NCBI GenBank assembly: GCA_021443405.1
Contig: JABUUA010000061.1
Span: 34,901-44,237 of the forward strand
From: Bacteroidaceae bacterium
Lineage (GTDB): Bacteria; Bacteroidota; Bacteroidia; Bacteroidales; Bacteroidaceae
Length of the DNA stretch: 9,337 bases
Direction of reading: 5' to 3'
Shown here: piece by piece, positions 1 to 6,650 of the stretch
Layout of the letters: every line of letters begins with the position of its first letter
Position numbering within the stretch: the stretch's first letter is position 1
Notes under the pieces: model-generated
Told to the model about the DNA's origin: nothing
The model's database searches: none
Seen by the model: only the letters and a program-made list of their open reading frames with translations
Position numbers and translations under genes: made by a program

Positions 1-744
1 AAGGCGCTGATGAACGGTGTTGTCAACCTTTCTGTACTCGATGGTTGGTGGCTCGAGGGCTATCGCGAGGGCGCAGGTTGGGCGCTTACCGAGAAGCGTA
101 CTTATCAGAACCAGGCTCATCAGGACCAGCTCGACGCTGCAACTATCTACAGTCTGCTTGAGAACGAGATTATGCCTCTCTACTATGCTCGCAACCAAAA
201 GGGTTACAGCACTGGTTGGGTAAAGGTAATCAAGAACTCTATCGCTCAGATTGCGCCTCATTACACTATGAAGCGTCAGCTCGACGATTACTACAGCCGT
301 TTCTATAACAAGCTGCGCGACCGTTCAAATGCCTTGAAGGCTGACGGCAACAAGCTGGCGAAGGAAATCGCTCTGTGGAAGGAGACGGTTGCTGAGCGCT
401 GGGACGCCATCCGCGTTGTGAGCAAGGGTGCTCCCGAGGATATTCAGAACGGCGTTATCACGGCGGGTGAGAAGTACACCATCCGTTTCGTCATTGATGA
501 GGCTGGTCTTGAGGATGCCATCGGTTTGGAGTTGGTTACCCTGACCACCGATAAGGAGGGTGTTGACCACATCTACAGCGTTGAATCATTCAAGGTTGTA
601 GGTCATGAGGGTAACAACTATACCTTCGAGCTGCAGCATCAGCTCTCTAATGCAGGAGCATTCAAGGTTGCTTACCGCATGTTCCCCAAGAACAAGCACT
701 TGCCCCATCGTCAGGACTTCTGCTTCGTTCGTTGGATTAACTAA
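1..744 (+). CDS. glgP: Alpha-glucan (glycogen/maltodextrin) phosphorylase, C-terminal part, 5' end cut by window edge
   Basis: Cytoplasmic GT35-type phosphorylase that uses phosphate to release glucose-1-phosphate from the ends of alpha-1,4-glucans (glycogen breakdown). The frame is open from base 1, so the visible 247 residues are the C-terminal part of a protein that is usually about 850 residues in this family. The first residues, KALMNGVVNLSVLDGWW, match the conserved GT35 segment (consensus like KAAMNGVLNLSVLDGWW), and the following GYREGAGWAL and GYSTGWVKVIKNSI stretches also fit the family. The last ~130 residues, after a charged linker, look like an all-beta domain, as seen in Bacteroidetes versions. 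The ATG at base 10 is an internal Met, not the start. The gene ends in TAA and is followed by a clear terminator. It is convergent with everything else in the window and probably marks the conserved chromosomal flank of the accessory region. Confidence 0.93.
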   Translation, partial: KALMNGVVNLSVLDGWWLEGYREGAGWALTEKRTYQNQAHQDQLDAATIYSLLENEIMPLYYARNQKGYSTGWVKVIKNSIAQIAPHYTMKRQLDDYYSRFYNKLRDRSNALKADGNKLAKEIALWKETVAERWDAIRVVSKGAPEDIQNGVITAGEKYTIRFVIDEAGLEDAIGLELVTLTTDKEGVDHIYSVESFKVVGHEGNNYTFELQHQLSNAGAFKVAYRMFPKNKHLPHRQDFCFVRWIN

Positions 745-770
745 ATCCTCCTTACGAAGCAATAGCATAG

Positions 771-804
771 CAGCCCCGGGACCAGCATGTCTCGGGGCTG
801 TTTG
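771..804 (+). terminator. Intrinsic terminator of the alpha-glucan phosphorylase gene
   Basis: A 12-bp stem CAGCCCCGGGAC / GTCTCGGGGCTG (771-782 with 789-800, one G-T wobble), a 6-base loop CAGCAT, then a short T run (TTTG). It lies 27 bases after the phosphorylase TAA. The strong GC stem plus T tract on the + strand supports a rho-independent terminator. Confidence 0.85.
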
Positions 805-876
805 TCAAGGTTCAATCTATTGACAGAGTGGGGGAGTAACACATTTCTTTCTCTCACGCGCAGGAGGTCAGCATCG

Positions 877-903
877 AACCGCCCATCATTTTGTTAGGCG
901 GTT
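877..903. terminator. Inverted repeat at the convergent gene junction, possible bidirectional terminator
   Basis: Perfect 7-bp arms AACCGCC (877-883) and GGCGGTT (897-903) with a 13-base loop, only 10 bases beyond the stop codon of the minus-strand 419-aa gene. The position, just after a gene end at a convergent junction, suggests a terminator for the minus-strand gene. No real T run follows on either strand, so termination is uncertain and a binding site is possible. Confidence 0.4.
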
Positions 904-912
904 TGGCTCATC

Positions 913-2172
913 CTAACTTAGGGGTGCATGTGCCGGACTTTTCACATACTGGCTTGTGATTTGTGATTCTACTTCAAACCAACTAATGCGCAGAATGTCT
1001 GGTATCGAAAGGAGCGAGTCTGTCAGCAGACAGTGTGTGGCATAGCAAATCTTCTGATCGCTAAGAGGATGGTTTGAGTAGTGTGTTGCGGTCCAGTCCC
1101 TGTTATCAAAGGGGTCAACCATACCCAATTCTTCATCAGAGATTTCCGGATTGTGCTCTTTCTGAGCCCCTATCATGCATGACACAATCTGCATAGACAT
1201 TCTTTCCCTGATGGCTAAAGCCTGCTGATTATAGGCACACATCATCATGTATTTGAATTCAGAACCGTACAATTTGTCCGTATCAAGCAGTTGGGTGGCA
1301 AATTCATCATCAGGAAAGTCAATGTAGTACGACACCCAGCCGTCCACATTGTAGTCATACGCTTCATCTCCGTTGGCAATGGTGGAGCGATACAGATTTG
1401 CTGTGCGCTTGTACATCTTCTTTGTCAGTTCGCGAAGCAGGTCGTCAACGGCACGGAATCGTTGTTTCTCTTCTTCAGTGGAAAGGACCATGCGATTCAG
1501 CACATCCTTTCTTTCGTGGAACAAATTGATTAGACGTCGGTCAAAGCGATTGCGGTTTCTGCAATAGTTCCAATAGTATCGTTCTGGAGAAGTTCCCACA
1601 ATATTTTTAATTGCAGCTTCTATCTTCTTCAGTTCTTTCTGTAAGCCATTGAAATCTAATTCGTCAAGATATTCTCTTCGGTCAGATATCTCCGCAAAGC
1701 AATCCCCAATACAAAGATAGTCTGTTTCCCAATTCAGGTATAGACCAAAGCACATGGCGTCGAACGTCTCTTCATCCACATGGTTACGATAGTCGATAGC
1801 GGCCCTAAACTCCCACGGCAAATAAGTAAGAACTACTGCATCCTTGGGGAAAGTATGTCCTTTGGCATGGTCTTCCCATACCGGCTCTATCTTCTGCTGT
1901 ATTTCTGTCTTTATGTCATTGCGAAGATTTGTCTCAGCATGTATGCCTCGATATGCTTCCTGCGCAATCATCGCTAAGTGATGTGGGTTATCCTCGTTGA
2001 ATAAAGCGGCCAATAGTTCTACGCTATGTACTCTTTCTTGATTACTGCCGCGATATGCTGCATCAGCAAACATGGCTTCCTCATTGGGCAGTAAGTGAAA
2101 CCAGTGATTACACGACCGCATAAAACTACGTATTGCTTCTTTCTCTTCGTCTTCAAATTTCTTGGGTATCAT
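913..2172 (-). CDS. Hypothetical protein, 419 aa, family not recognised
   Basis: I do not recognise this family. It is a long, continuously open frame rich in charged and aromatic residues, with no signal peptide and no membrane segment, so it is probably cytoplasmic. The middle third (around residues 175-270) is strongly helical and basic-acidic, with LQKELKKIEAAIKNIV, a run of Arg/Asn (NYCRNRNRFDRR) and TEEEKQRFRAVDDLLRELTKKMYKR. This could form a helical bundle or coiled coil. The N-terminal third has several AYRG/AxxAYRG segments. No catalytic motif stands out. The ATG at 2172 begins MIPKKF. Only 26 bases separate it from the broken gene upstream and no promoter is obvious there, so the two were probably co-transcribed. 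It is the last gene of the minus-strand array before the phosphorylase. Confidence 0.8.
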   Translation of the reverse strand: MIPKKFEDEEKEAIRSFMRSCNHWFHLLPNEEAMFADAAYRGSNQERVHSVELLAALFNEDNPHHLAMIAQEAYRGIHAETNLRNDIKTEIQQKIEPVWEDHAKGHTFPKDAVVLTYLPWEFRAAIDYRNHVDEETFDAMCFGLYLNWETDYLCIGDCFAEISDRREYLDELDFNGLQKELKKIEAAIKNIVGTSPERYYWNYCRNRNRFDRRLINLFHERKDVLNRMVLSTEEEKQRFRAVDDLLRELTKKMYKRTANLYRSTIANGDEAYDYNVDGWVSYYIDFPDDEFATQLLDTDKLYGSEFKYMMMCAYNQQALAIRERMSMQIVSCMIGAQKEHNPEISDEELGMVDPFDNRDWTATHYSNHPLSDQKICYATHCLLTDSLLSIPDILRISWFEVESQITSQYVKSPAHAPLS

Positions 2173-2198
2173 CGTTTCTGAACTAATTTTTGTTTCAA

Positions 2199-2855
2199 TT
2201 AACCGGGGATATTCATTGTCAAAGGAAACAGCGTAGCGGCAGATGGATGACAGTGAGTGTCGTCGTCTGTCGCACTGTACCCTAACACAAGATAACAGTC
2301 ATCGGAGTCGTCGCATACAGACCAATTACGTCCTCCCATCATTTCCTTCCTTGCTTCCCTCCGCTGCCATTCATCTTTAGATACGGGCTCTGCAACCACA
2401 ATGCTTATTTCGTTATAGCTGGGATTTATGCCTATGTCTCCTTTCTTGTAGTAAACATCCTCTTTGTTTCGACATTTGAACCACAGATTTTTAGGTTTAT
2501 TCGCGTCAAACTCTTTATGCTCTATAAGATTTCCGCTCACATCAAAGTTTGCCAGCGAAGCCCTCGCGTCATAAGAGTCATCATCTAATATGTACCCTTC
2601 AATGCTGTAGCCAAAGGTTTTGACGTCGTAATCATTATATTCTGTTTCTTAGTTATCGAGTTCTGCCTGATTATCTTGGACCGTTATGATTAGTCTCTGC
2701 AAAGCGTTCTTAAAGTTTGAGAAGTAACCGCGCGTTACCTTTTTAGTATCAATGCTATAGTCCGCGTCTTTGCAATATATTTCCCCGTTGAGAGTTCTTA
2801 TCATATACTCATTCAGAACAAACACCGTCGGTTTAGGTTTATTAGCAGAATCCAT
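2199..2855 (-). pseudogene. Gene interrupted by one in-frame TAA (68 + ~149 codons), unknown family
   Basis: From the ATG at 2855 the frame runs 68 codons to a TAA at 2649-2651, and then stays open in the same frame for 149 more codons to the TAA at 2199. The 36 codons between the internal stop and the first usable start (GTG at 2540) read like protein: they begin ETEYNDYDVKTFGYS, then GYILDDDSYDARASL. A 218-position gene with one nonsense codon is therefore the simplest reading. The N-terminal part (KVTRGYFSNFKNALQRLI) resembles small phage/plasmid proteins with a GYF-xx-xxALxxL pattern, which is a weak impression only. The C-terminal part has WFKCRNKEDVYYKKGDIG, then VVAEPVSKDEWQRRE and a DDSDDCYLVLGY segment; no function is recognised. 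Alternatives: two genes (2652-2855, and 2199-2540 starting at GTG), a sequencing error, or readthrough. Confidence 0.7.
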
Positions 2856-2891
2856 GTTTCTCTCTGTTTGTTGCTAAATTTATCATTATTG

Positions 2892-2905
2892 CAGACGCAT
2901 GTCTG
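2892..2905. repeat. Small inverted repeat upstream of the broken gene
   Basis: Arms CAGAC (2892-2896) and GTCTG (2901-2905) around the tetraloop GCAT. It lies between the stop of the two-repeat gene and the start of the broken gene. There is no T run, so it is a poor terminator; it could be an operator or chance. A weak -7-like TAAATTTA (2875-2882, minus) sits 20 bases before the ATG. Confidence 0.3.
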
Positions 2906-2921
2906 AACGATTTCATTCTCA

Positions 2922-3545
2922 CTACGCATAGTATAACAAATCATAGAGATAAAAGTCTAAATGAATGGCTTTAGAATCTGCTTTTATGTTAGGATATTTC
3001 TGTGTAATAAGCTTATTTATTCGACTGTCTGCACCTATTGCCTCGAATGTATATACTACTAAATATCCGTTGTTATATTTAACATCAGTAATGCGACAAT
3101 CACCAATCCTGTTCGCTTCTTTTTCTGGAACACCTAACTTTAGTAATGCCTCTGCAAAATCTTTACTACCCTTCAAGGCATCGTACATCGCGTCTGTTGC
3201 TGCTTTGTCGTTACAATATGTTCGTCTTATATCGAACTCACGGAAAAATAAATCTACGTCTTCTAAGTATACATGTATACTATTTGAGTCTGCGATTATG
3301 TTATGATATTTCTGTGTAAGAAACTCGTTTACCACAATAGTATCACCCAGTACTGCGTTATTATATACAACTAAATAACCGTTGTTATATTTAACATCAG
3401 TAATGAAAGCATCACCAACCAAATTCAGTGATTCTTCTGGCATGCCTAACTTTTTTAGTGCTTGCTTAAAATCTTCGCAACCCATTAAAGCATCATAGAT
3501 TTCATCTGTGGCTGCTTTGTCGTTACAGTACGTTCTTCTTATATC
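2922..3545 (-). repeat. 312-bp direct tandem duplication (2 copies) inside the two-repeat gene
   Basis: Copy 1 is 3234-3545 and copy 2 is 2922-3233. The offset is exactly 312 bp (104 codons), so the frame is kept. Identity is highest at the DVKYNNGYLVVY segment (one mismatch in 34 bases) and at the DIRRTYCNDKAATD segment. Confidence 0.85.
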
Positions 3546-3557
3546 AACATCATACAT
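2922..3557 (-). CDS. Hypothetical protein made of two tandem copies of a ~104-aa domain, 211 aa
   Basis: The protein is an internal duplication with period 104 residues. Copy 1 spans about residues 5-108 and copy 2 about 109-211. Both start DIRRTYCNDKAATD, share an ALxKLGxPE helix-turn, share DVKYNNGYLVVY exactly, and share xTQKYxNIxADSxxIH near the end. The alternation of a helical N-terminal half and a beta C-terminal half suggests a small alpha/beta fold. No catalytic motif, signal peptide or membrane segment is visible, and I do not recognise the family. The DNA copies are 312 bp apart and still very similar (33 of 34 bases between 3060-3093 and 3372-3405), so the duplication is fairly recent. 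The ATG at 3557 starts MYDVDIRR, directly at copy 1. A TATCTTTG element lies 62 bases upstream of the ATG. Confidence 0.85.
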   Translation of the reverse strand: MYDVDIRRTYCNDKAATDEIYDALMGCEDFKQALKKLGMPEESLNLVGDAFITDVKYNNGYLVVYNNAVLGDTIVVNEFLTQKYHNIIADSNSIHVYLEDVDLFFREFDIRRTYCNDKAATDAMYDALKGSKDFAEALLKLGVPEKEANRIGDCRITDVKYNNGYLVVYTFEAIGADSRINKLITQKYPNIKADSKAIHLDFYLYDLLYYA

Positions 3558-3619
3558 ATATTCAGTTTTTATAAAGTTCTATTTATTCGTTGGCTTAGTT
3601 ACTACGGTGCCACTATCGA

Positions 3620-3627
3620 CAAAGATA
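3620..3627 (-). promoter_or_regulatory. Bacteroidetes -7 element upstream of the two-repeat gene
   Basis: On the minus strand the sequence is TATCTTTG, an exact match to the Bacteroidetes housekeeping -7 consensus TAnnTTTG. It lies 62 bases before the ATG at 3557 and just after the stop codon of the nucleotidase gene. A clear -33 TTTG at the usual spacing was not found, which lowers confidence. Confidence 0.5.
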
Positions 3628-3635
3628 ACAAGAAT

Positions 3636-4418
3636 TTATGAATCAATAGGGTCAAAGTCTATTGAACTTTGTGAGTGGTCTTCCAGTCCACTCAAGATGA
3701 GCGTATGAATCTTCTCTGCAACACTATGTGAGAAACAATCTATACGGATATTCTGTCCGCCATTTGTCTTGATGATAATATCCGAGAAGAGACTGTGCTT
3801 GTCGACAGATACTGAACTAATTTCGTTGTATTTGAACTTAACTATGGCAGAGAAAGTGCGATAGATGATGTTGTCATCCTCGATGATTAGTTCGTTCGGA
3901 AAGCCTCCTATGCTTTTGTTTGCCTTGAATCTGTATGCAATGTTCGATTTCATGAAATCAACAACGGTGGACCAATCTGGAAAACACTCTGTGCCGAACT
4001 GTATATGTCGCCCGCCGAACTCGCTTGCTCCATGCCCGGTGCGGTCGTCGATAAGGAAAGCATCGTCATTGGCAGCGAGCAGGTCTTTGCAGTGAGTGAT
4101 AATCACACGCTTATGGAACACATCGTCGAGATGTTTTGTTACCCATGCCACTTTGTCAGCCCATGCCGAAGGATTGCCCCAAGGGGCTGTAGAAAGAATG
4201 TAGAGGTCATAATCCATCTTCTGTAGTCTTCGAACAGCGTCTATGGCCCCAGGCATTGGCTCCATCAGCGAGAATATGCCTGGCACATCATCGTAGTGCG
4301 ACTTTCCGTTTCCGTCGTCAGCATATTTAAGCTTTGTTGTTTCATCCAATTTGTCGATTCCGCTCTGGAAGTTGACGAGCACACCGTCCATGTCTACAAA
4401 TATCTTCTTCTTTATCAT
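3636..4418 (-). CDS. HAD-type 5'(3')-deoxyribonucleotidase fused to a C-terminal PH-like domain, 260 aa
   Basis: The N-terminal ~155 residues match the NT5C-like nucleotidase branch of the HAD superfamily, which removes phosphate from (deoxy)nucleoside monophosphates using Mg2+. Motif I is FVDMDGVLVNF, with nucleophile D9 and acid/base D11. Motif II is the S/T at 76-77 in LSTAPWGNPSAW. The motif III lysine is probably K111 (HCKDLL), and motif IV is DDR at 124-126. HIQFGTE and PDWSTVVDFM close the domain as in the family. Residues ~168-242 form a separate beta-rich unit ending in a helix (NELIIEDDNIIYR, FKYNEISSVSV, FSDIIIKTNGGQNIRI, then a helix) that looks like a short bacterial PH domain. 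This fusion is unusual. I chose the ATG at 4418 (MIKKKIFVDMD) over the TTG at 4430, which would only add FFC. It is probably cytoplasmic; the physiological substrate is unknown. Confidence 0.85.
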   Translation of the reverse strand: MIKKKIFVDMDGVLVNFQSGIDKLDETTKLKYADDGNGKSHYDDVPGIFSLMEPMPGAIDAVRRLQKMDYDLYILSTAPWGNPSAWADKVAWVTKHLDDVFHKRVIITHCKDLLAANDDAFLIDDRTGHGASEFGGRHIQFGTECFPDWSTVVDFMKSNIAYRFKANKSIGGFPNELIIEDDNIIYRTFSAIVKFKYNEISSVSVDKHSLFSDIIIKTNGGQNIRIDCFSHSVAEKIHTLILSGLEDHSQSSIDFDPIDS

Positions 4419-4429
4419 ACAAAAAAACA

Positions 4430-4435
4430 ATTATA
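4430..4435 (-). promoter_or_regulatory. TATAAT hexamer just before the nucleotidase gene
   Basis: A TATAAT on the minus strand lies only 11 bases before the ATG at 4418. No matching -35 hexamer or -33 TTTG was found at normal spacing. If used, the transcript would be almost leaderless. This is weak support for a promoter. Confidence 0.25.
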
Positions 4436-4497
4436 TAGGGAGAGTAACGTTCATTATTTGCACAGATACTTTGACATTACGTCATAGATTCTAACAG

Positions 4498-4992
4498 TCA
4501 CATTTCATAGTTGATGATGGCATCGTAATTAAATTTTCTCCATTTCTGTTCGGGGAATCGTTCTTTCAGCAGGTTCAGTACTTCGTCGCGGCGACTTTCT
4601 TCATTACAAACTTTTATGATAAAGCGGGATATTAGCTCTGGACTGCTTGCCTCTTCACATTCAACTGTTGACGTTGTAATTGCACTGTCGCGAGTGAAAT
4701 AGATTTCTATGTCGTAGTCTTCTATAGGGGCTTCTGCAGGCGTCGATTCTTCATATCTTGCAATGCGCTTCTGGATGGCAGTCATATACTTCAGAATCTT
4801 CGTAATCAGTTCTGGGTCGTTGGCGGTGTAGTCGTAATCACTTCGTATGATTTGTATCACTTCGCCAGTGTCTTCGTCAGTGAAGTCTTCGAGGTAGGTC
4901 TTCACAAACTGCACTGGAATATTGTGCTCTTTGGCGACTTTTCCTGCTTCAGCTTTCAGGAGCTTTGCTGTTTCGTTGTCGAACTGTTTCAT
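4498..4992 (-). CDS. Hypothetical acidic protein, 164 aa, paralogue of the 226-aa protein just upstream
   Basis: Family not recognised. From FVKTYLEDFTDEDTGEV (residue ~29) to the end the protein is clearly homologous to the C-terminal ~140 residues of the neighbouring 226-aa product. They share FVKTY, TDExTGEV, APIEDY/TPIEDY followed by IEI-FTRD, NEESRRDEVLN-LKERFPE-KW and a closing NYE(M/I). It lacks the other protein's N-terminal ~80 residues and has instead a short basic-acidic helix (ETAKLLKAEAGKVAKEHNIP). It looks cytoplasmic and acidic, with no membrane segment. The ATG at 4992 (MKQFDNE) sits 29 bases after the -10 of its own TTGAAT/17/TATATT promoter, so it can be transcribed independently of its paralogue. 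Confidence 0.85.
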   Translation of the reverse strand: MKQFDNETAKLLKAEAGKVAKEHNIPVQFVKTYLEDFTDEDTGEVIQIIRSDYDYTANDPELITKILKYMTAIQKRIARYEESTPAEAPIEDYDIEIYFTRDSAITTSTVECEEASSPELISRFIIKVCNEESRRDEVLNLLKERFPEQKWRKFNYDAIINYEM

Positions 4993-5021
4993 AGGGAATA
5001 CACGTTATGAGTTACGACTAT

Positions 5022-5072
5022 AATATAGAAACATTGAATGAAAAATTCAACGTTTTCTCAAAATATTTTTTT
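5022..5072 (-). promoter_or_regulatory. Shared-type promoter of the 164-aa gene (A-tract, TTGAAT, 17 bp, TATATT)
   Basis: On the minus strand: A7 tract (5066-5072), 15 bases, TTGAAT (5045-5050), exactly 17 bases, then TATATT (5022-5027). The ATG at 4992 follows closely. It has the same architecture as the promoters of the hydrolase, 122-aa and 73-aa genes; its spacer shares CAATGTT with the hydrolase promoter. Confidence 0.65.
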
Positions 5073-5124
5073 CTTCTAGACAGCCCAACATTGTTTTCTA
5101 TCTGAAGTTCAGCACTTTTTTATT

Positions 5125-5805
5125 TCATATTTCATAGTTGAAGATGGCGTCAAAATTATCTTTAGTCCATTTATGTTCGGGGAATCGTTCTTTCAGCACG
5201 TTCAGCACTTCGTCGCGGCGACTTTCTTCATTCGTAACTCTTATTTGGTAGAGGTGTTCTGAGTTTGATTGACCTTCAACTTTAGACTTGGTGCTGTCTC
5301 TGTCCCGAGTGAAAAAGATTTCAATTTTGTAGTCTTCTATAGGGGTTTCTAAAGGCCACCACTCATCATCACCGGAGACGCGCTTCAGAATGGCGGACAT
5401 ATATCTCAGAATCATTGGAATGAGGTTTGGGTCGTTGACCGTGCAGTCAATGTCATGTCGCTCGATTTGTCTCACTTCACCGGTTTCTTCATCCGTGATT
5501 TTTTCAACGTAGGTCTTTACAAACGGCAGTGGAAAACGCCCTTGTGTAATAGAAACAAATTTCTTTGCTTTTTCTTCATCAAGGAAGTAGTCTTCCATTC
5601 CGTTGCTCATACAGTCGGAGTCAAGTTGCGAGTAGGTAAGCGTGCGACGGATACTCTCCGAGTAAAGGCCTTTGATAAGCGCGACACAGGTGTCGTTTTC
5701 AATATCGACGCTTTCAATAGACTCTAACACACAGGGATGAACTTCTGTTTGATTTCGGAATATCACATACAGGTTAATCGGTAGTTTGCTGTCTTTGAAT
5801 GTCAT
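5125..5805 (-). CDS. Hypothetical protein, 226 aa, two-part: unique N-terminal domain plus domain shared with the 164-aa paralogue
   Basis: Family not recognised. Residues ~1-80 form a mostly beta unit (INLYVIFRNQTEVHPCVLESI, then VDIENDTCVALIKGL), followed by MEDYFLDEEKAKKFV. The last segment resembles the 'YFLTxEEAxxxL' ending seen in some small phage-type proteins, which is only an impression. Residues ~90-226 are the domain shared with the 164-aa gene: FVKTYVEKITDEETGEV, TPIEDYKIEIFFTRDRD, NEESRRDEVLNVLKERFPEHKW and the closing NYEI. DNA identity is high at the 3' ends of the two genes (for example, 25 bases in a row from TGTTCGGGG on the + strand), so they arose by tandem duplication with later gain or loss of the N-terminal part. 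The ATG at 5805 begins MTFKDSK. Confidence 0.85.
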   Translation of the reverse strand: MTFKDSKLPINLYVIFRNQTEVHPCVLESIESVDIENDTCVALIKGLYSESIRRTLTYSQLDSDCMSNGMEDYFLDEEKAKKFVSITQGRFPLPFVKTYVEKITDEETGEVRQIERHDIDCTVNDPNLIPMILRYMSAILKRVSGDDEWWPLETPIEDYKIEIFFTRDRDSTKSKVEGQSNSEHLYQIRVTNEESRRDEVLNVLKERFPEHKWTKDNFDAIFNYEI

Positions 5806-5826
5806 AGTTTCTTATATTTTTTGGTA

Positions 5827-5832
5827 ATTATA
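5827..5832 (-). promoter_or_regulatory. -10-like TATAAT upstream of the 226-aa gene
   Basis: TATAAT on the minus strand lies 21 bases before the ATG at 5805, the same distance as in the better supported promoters here. No convincing -35 or -33 element was found at 16-21 bases upstream, so this is tentative. Confidence 0.3.
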
Positions 5833-5962
5833 TACTGTTCGACCCATATCTAACTTTGAGTTTTGTAAGATTCTGAAAAAATGACACAAAAACACGCTAC
5901 CACAGTTCATCGTCAAAATTGGACATAGAGGGGGAAGATTGTTTCTGTGTCGGGTGCTTCCG

Positions 5963-6628
5963 TCAGCAAAACAGGTCGGGGTCGCGGCGGAATAGTTCGT
6001 CGAAGTATTCTTCGTGGGCACGATGATTGAACTCTCGCTTCTGGTCGCGTTTGTTCTTCCTGTTTCTTTCGTTTCTGATGGCAGAAAGGATGGCCGGTAT
6101 TGCATCCTTGTTACCGTGGTGTCCGCCGGGCATTAATTTCGCATTGCCATAAGCGGTGCGGAAAGTTTCAAAGTGCTTTGTTCCAAACAGTTCGTCGTCT
6201 TCGCCGAACAGTCCTCTCACTTGCTTCTTACCATGCCCAACACCTGTATTGACTTTTTCCTCGTAAGGCTGGTAAGAGGCAATCATCTCCGCCGACGGCG
6301 CGACATCGTCGGGATGGTCGGGGCGCGGCTTCAGCAGCGGAAGTTCTGCCGTAGGGCGCATACAAGGGTTGATGGCCACCTTTCGTTTGTCTGTCTCCAA
6401 TGCAAGGGTGATGAAGGCGCCAAGCGATGTGCCGACGACAACATCAACATTCTCTCGCTTAATGACATCTTCAAGAAACGCTTTTGCTGCGGCGCAATTG
6501 TGTTGAGGGTATTCATAACAAAGCACTTCGAAATACTCACTCCAAGGTCTCAACGCCTCGCGTATCCGTCGGCAGAAAGCTGAGTCAGTATTGCCTCCAT
6601 ACCCATAAACAAACAAAATCTTCATCAT
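5963..6628 (-). CDS. YqiA/YcfP-type alpha/beta-hydrolase (putative esterase), 221 aa
   Basis: Small cytoplasmic serine hydrolase of the YqiA (UPF0227-like) type, probably an esterase with unknown natural substrate. From the chosen start: MMKILFVYGYGGN is the first strand with the oxyanion loop; VVGTSLGAFIT carries the GxSxG nucleophile S68; AINPCMRP is the typical strand and loop after it; LFGEDDELFG provides the acid (D144 or D145); and MPGGHHGN holds the catalytic His (H170 or H171). The ~20 residues after residue 185 are very basic (RNERNRKNKRDQKR), followed by an acidic/aromatic tail, an extension beyond the usual ~190-residue core. I chose the ATG at 6628 because the upstream in-frame TTG at 6679 would translate the promoter itself. 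The stop is TGA (5963-5965); the frame then stays open for 21 more codons (see findings). Confidence 0.85.
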   Translation of the reverse strand: MMKILFVYGYGGNTDSAFCRRIREALRPWSEYFEVLCYEYPQHNCAAAKAFLEDVIKRENVDVVVGTSLGAFITLALETDKRKVAINPCMRPTAELPLLKPRPDHPDDVAPSAEMIASYQPYEEKVNTGVGHGKKQVRGLFGEDDELFGTKHFETFRTAYGNAKLMPGGHHGNKDAIPAILSAIRNERNRKNKRDQKREFNHRAHEEYFDELFRRDPDLFC

Positions 6629-6650
6629 AACATTAGGTTTTCTATAACTT

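Noticed and set aside
2965..3306. Plus-strand 113-codon frame opposite the two-repeat gene
   Set aside because: Shadow of the minus-strand gene: it follows the reverse reading of the duplicated domain and has no independent signals.
5812..6105. Minus-strand 97-codon frame overlapping the hydrolase 3' end
   Set aside because: It overlaps the hydrolase in another frame and its product is low-complexity Ser/Thr/Asn-rich; no start context or promoter supports it.
6173..6583. Plus-strand 136-codon frame opposite the hydrolase gene
   Set aside because: The minus strand carries the complete GxSxG hydrolase with all catalytic motifs; the plus frame has irregular Cys/Arg-rich composition typical of antisense reading.
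5897..6628. TGA read as an amino acid (recoding) in the hydrolase gene
   Set aside because: Three other genes here use TGA as a normal final stop, and no selenocysteine-type hairpin is evident after 5963.
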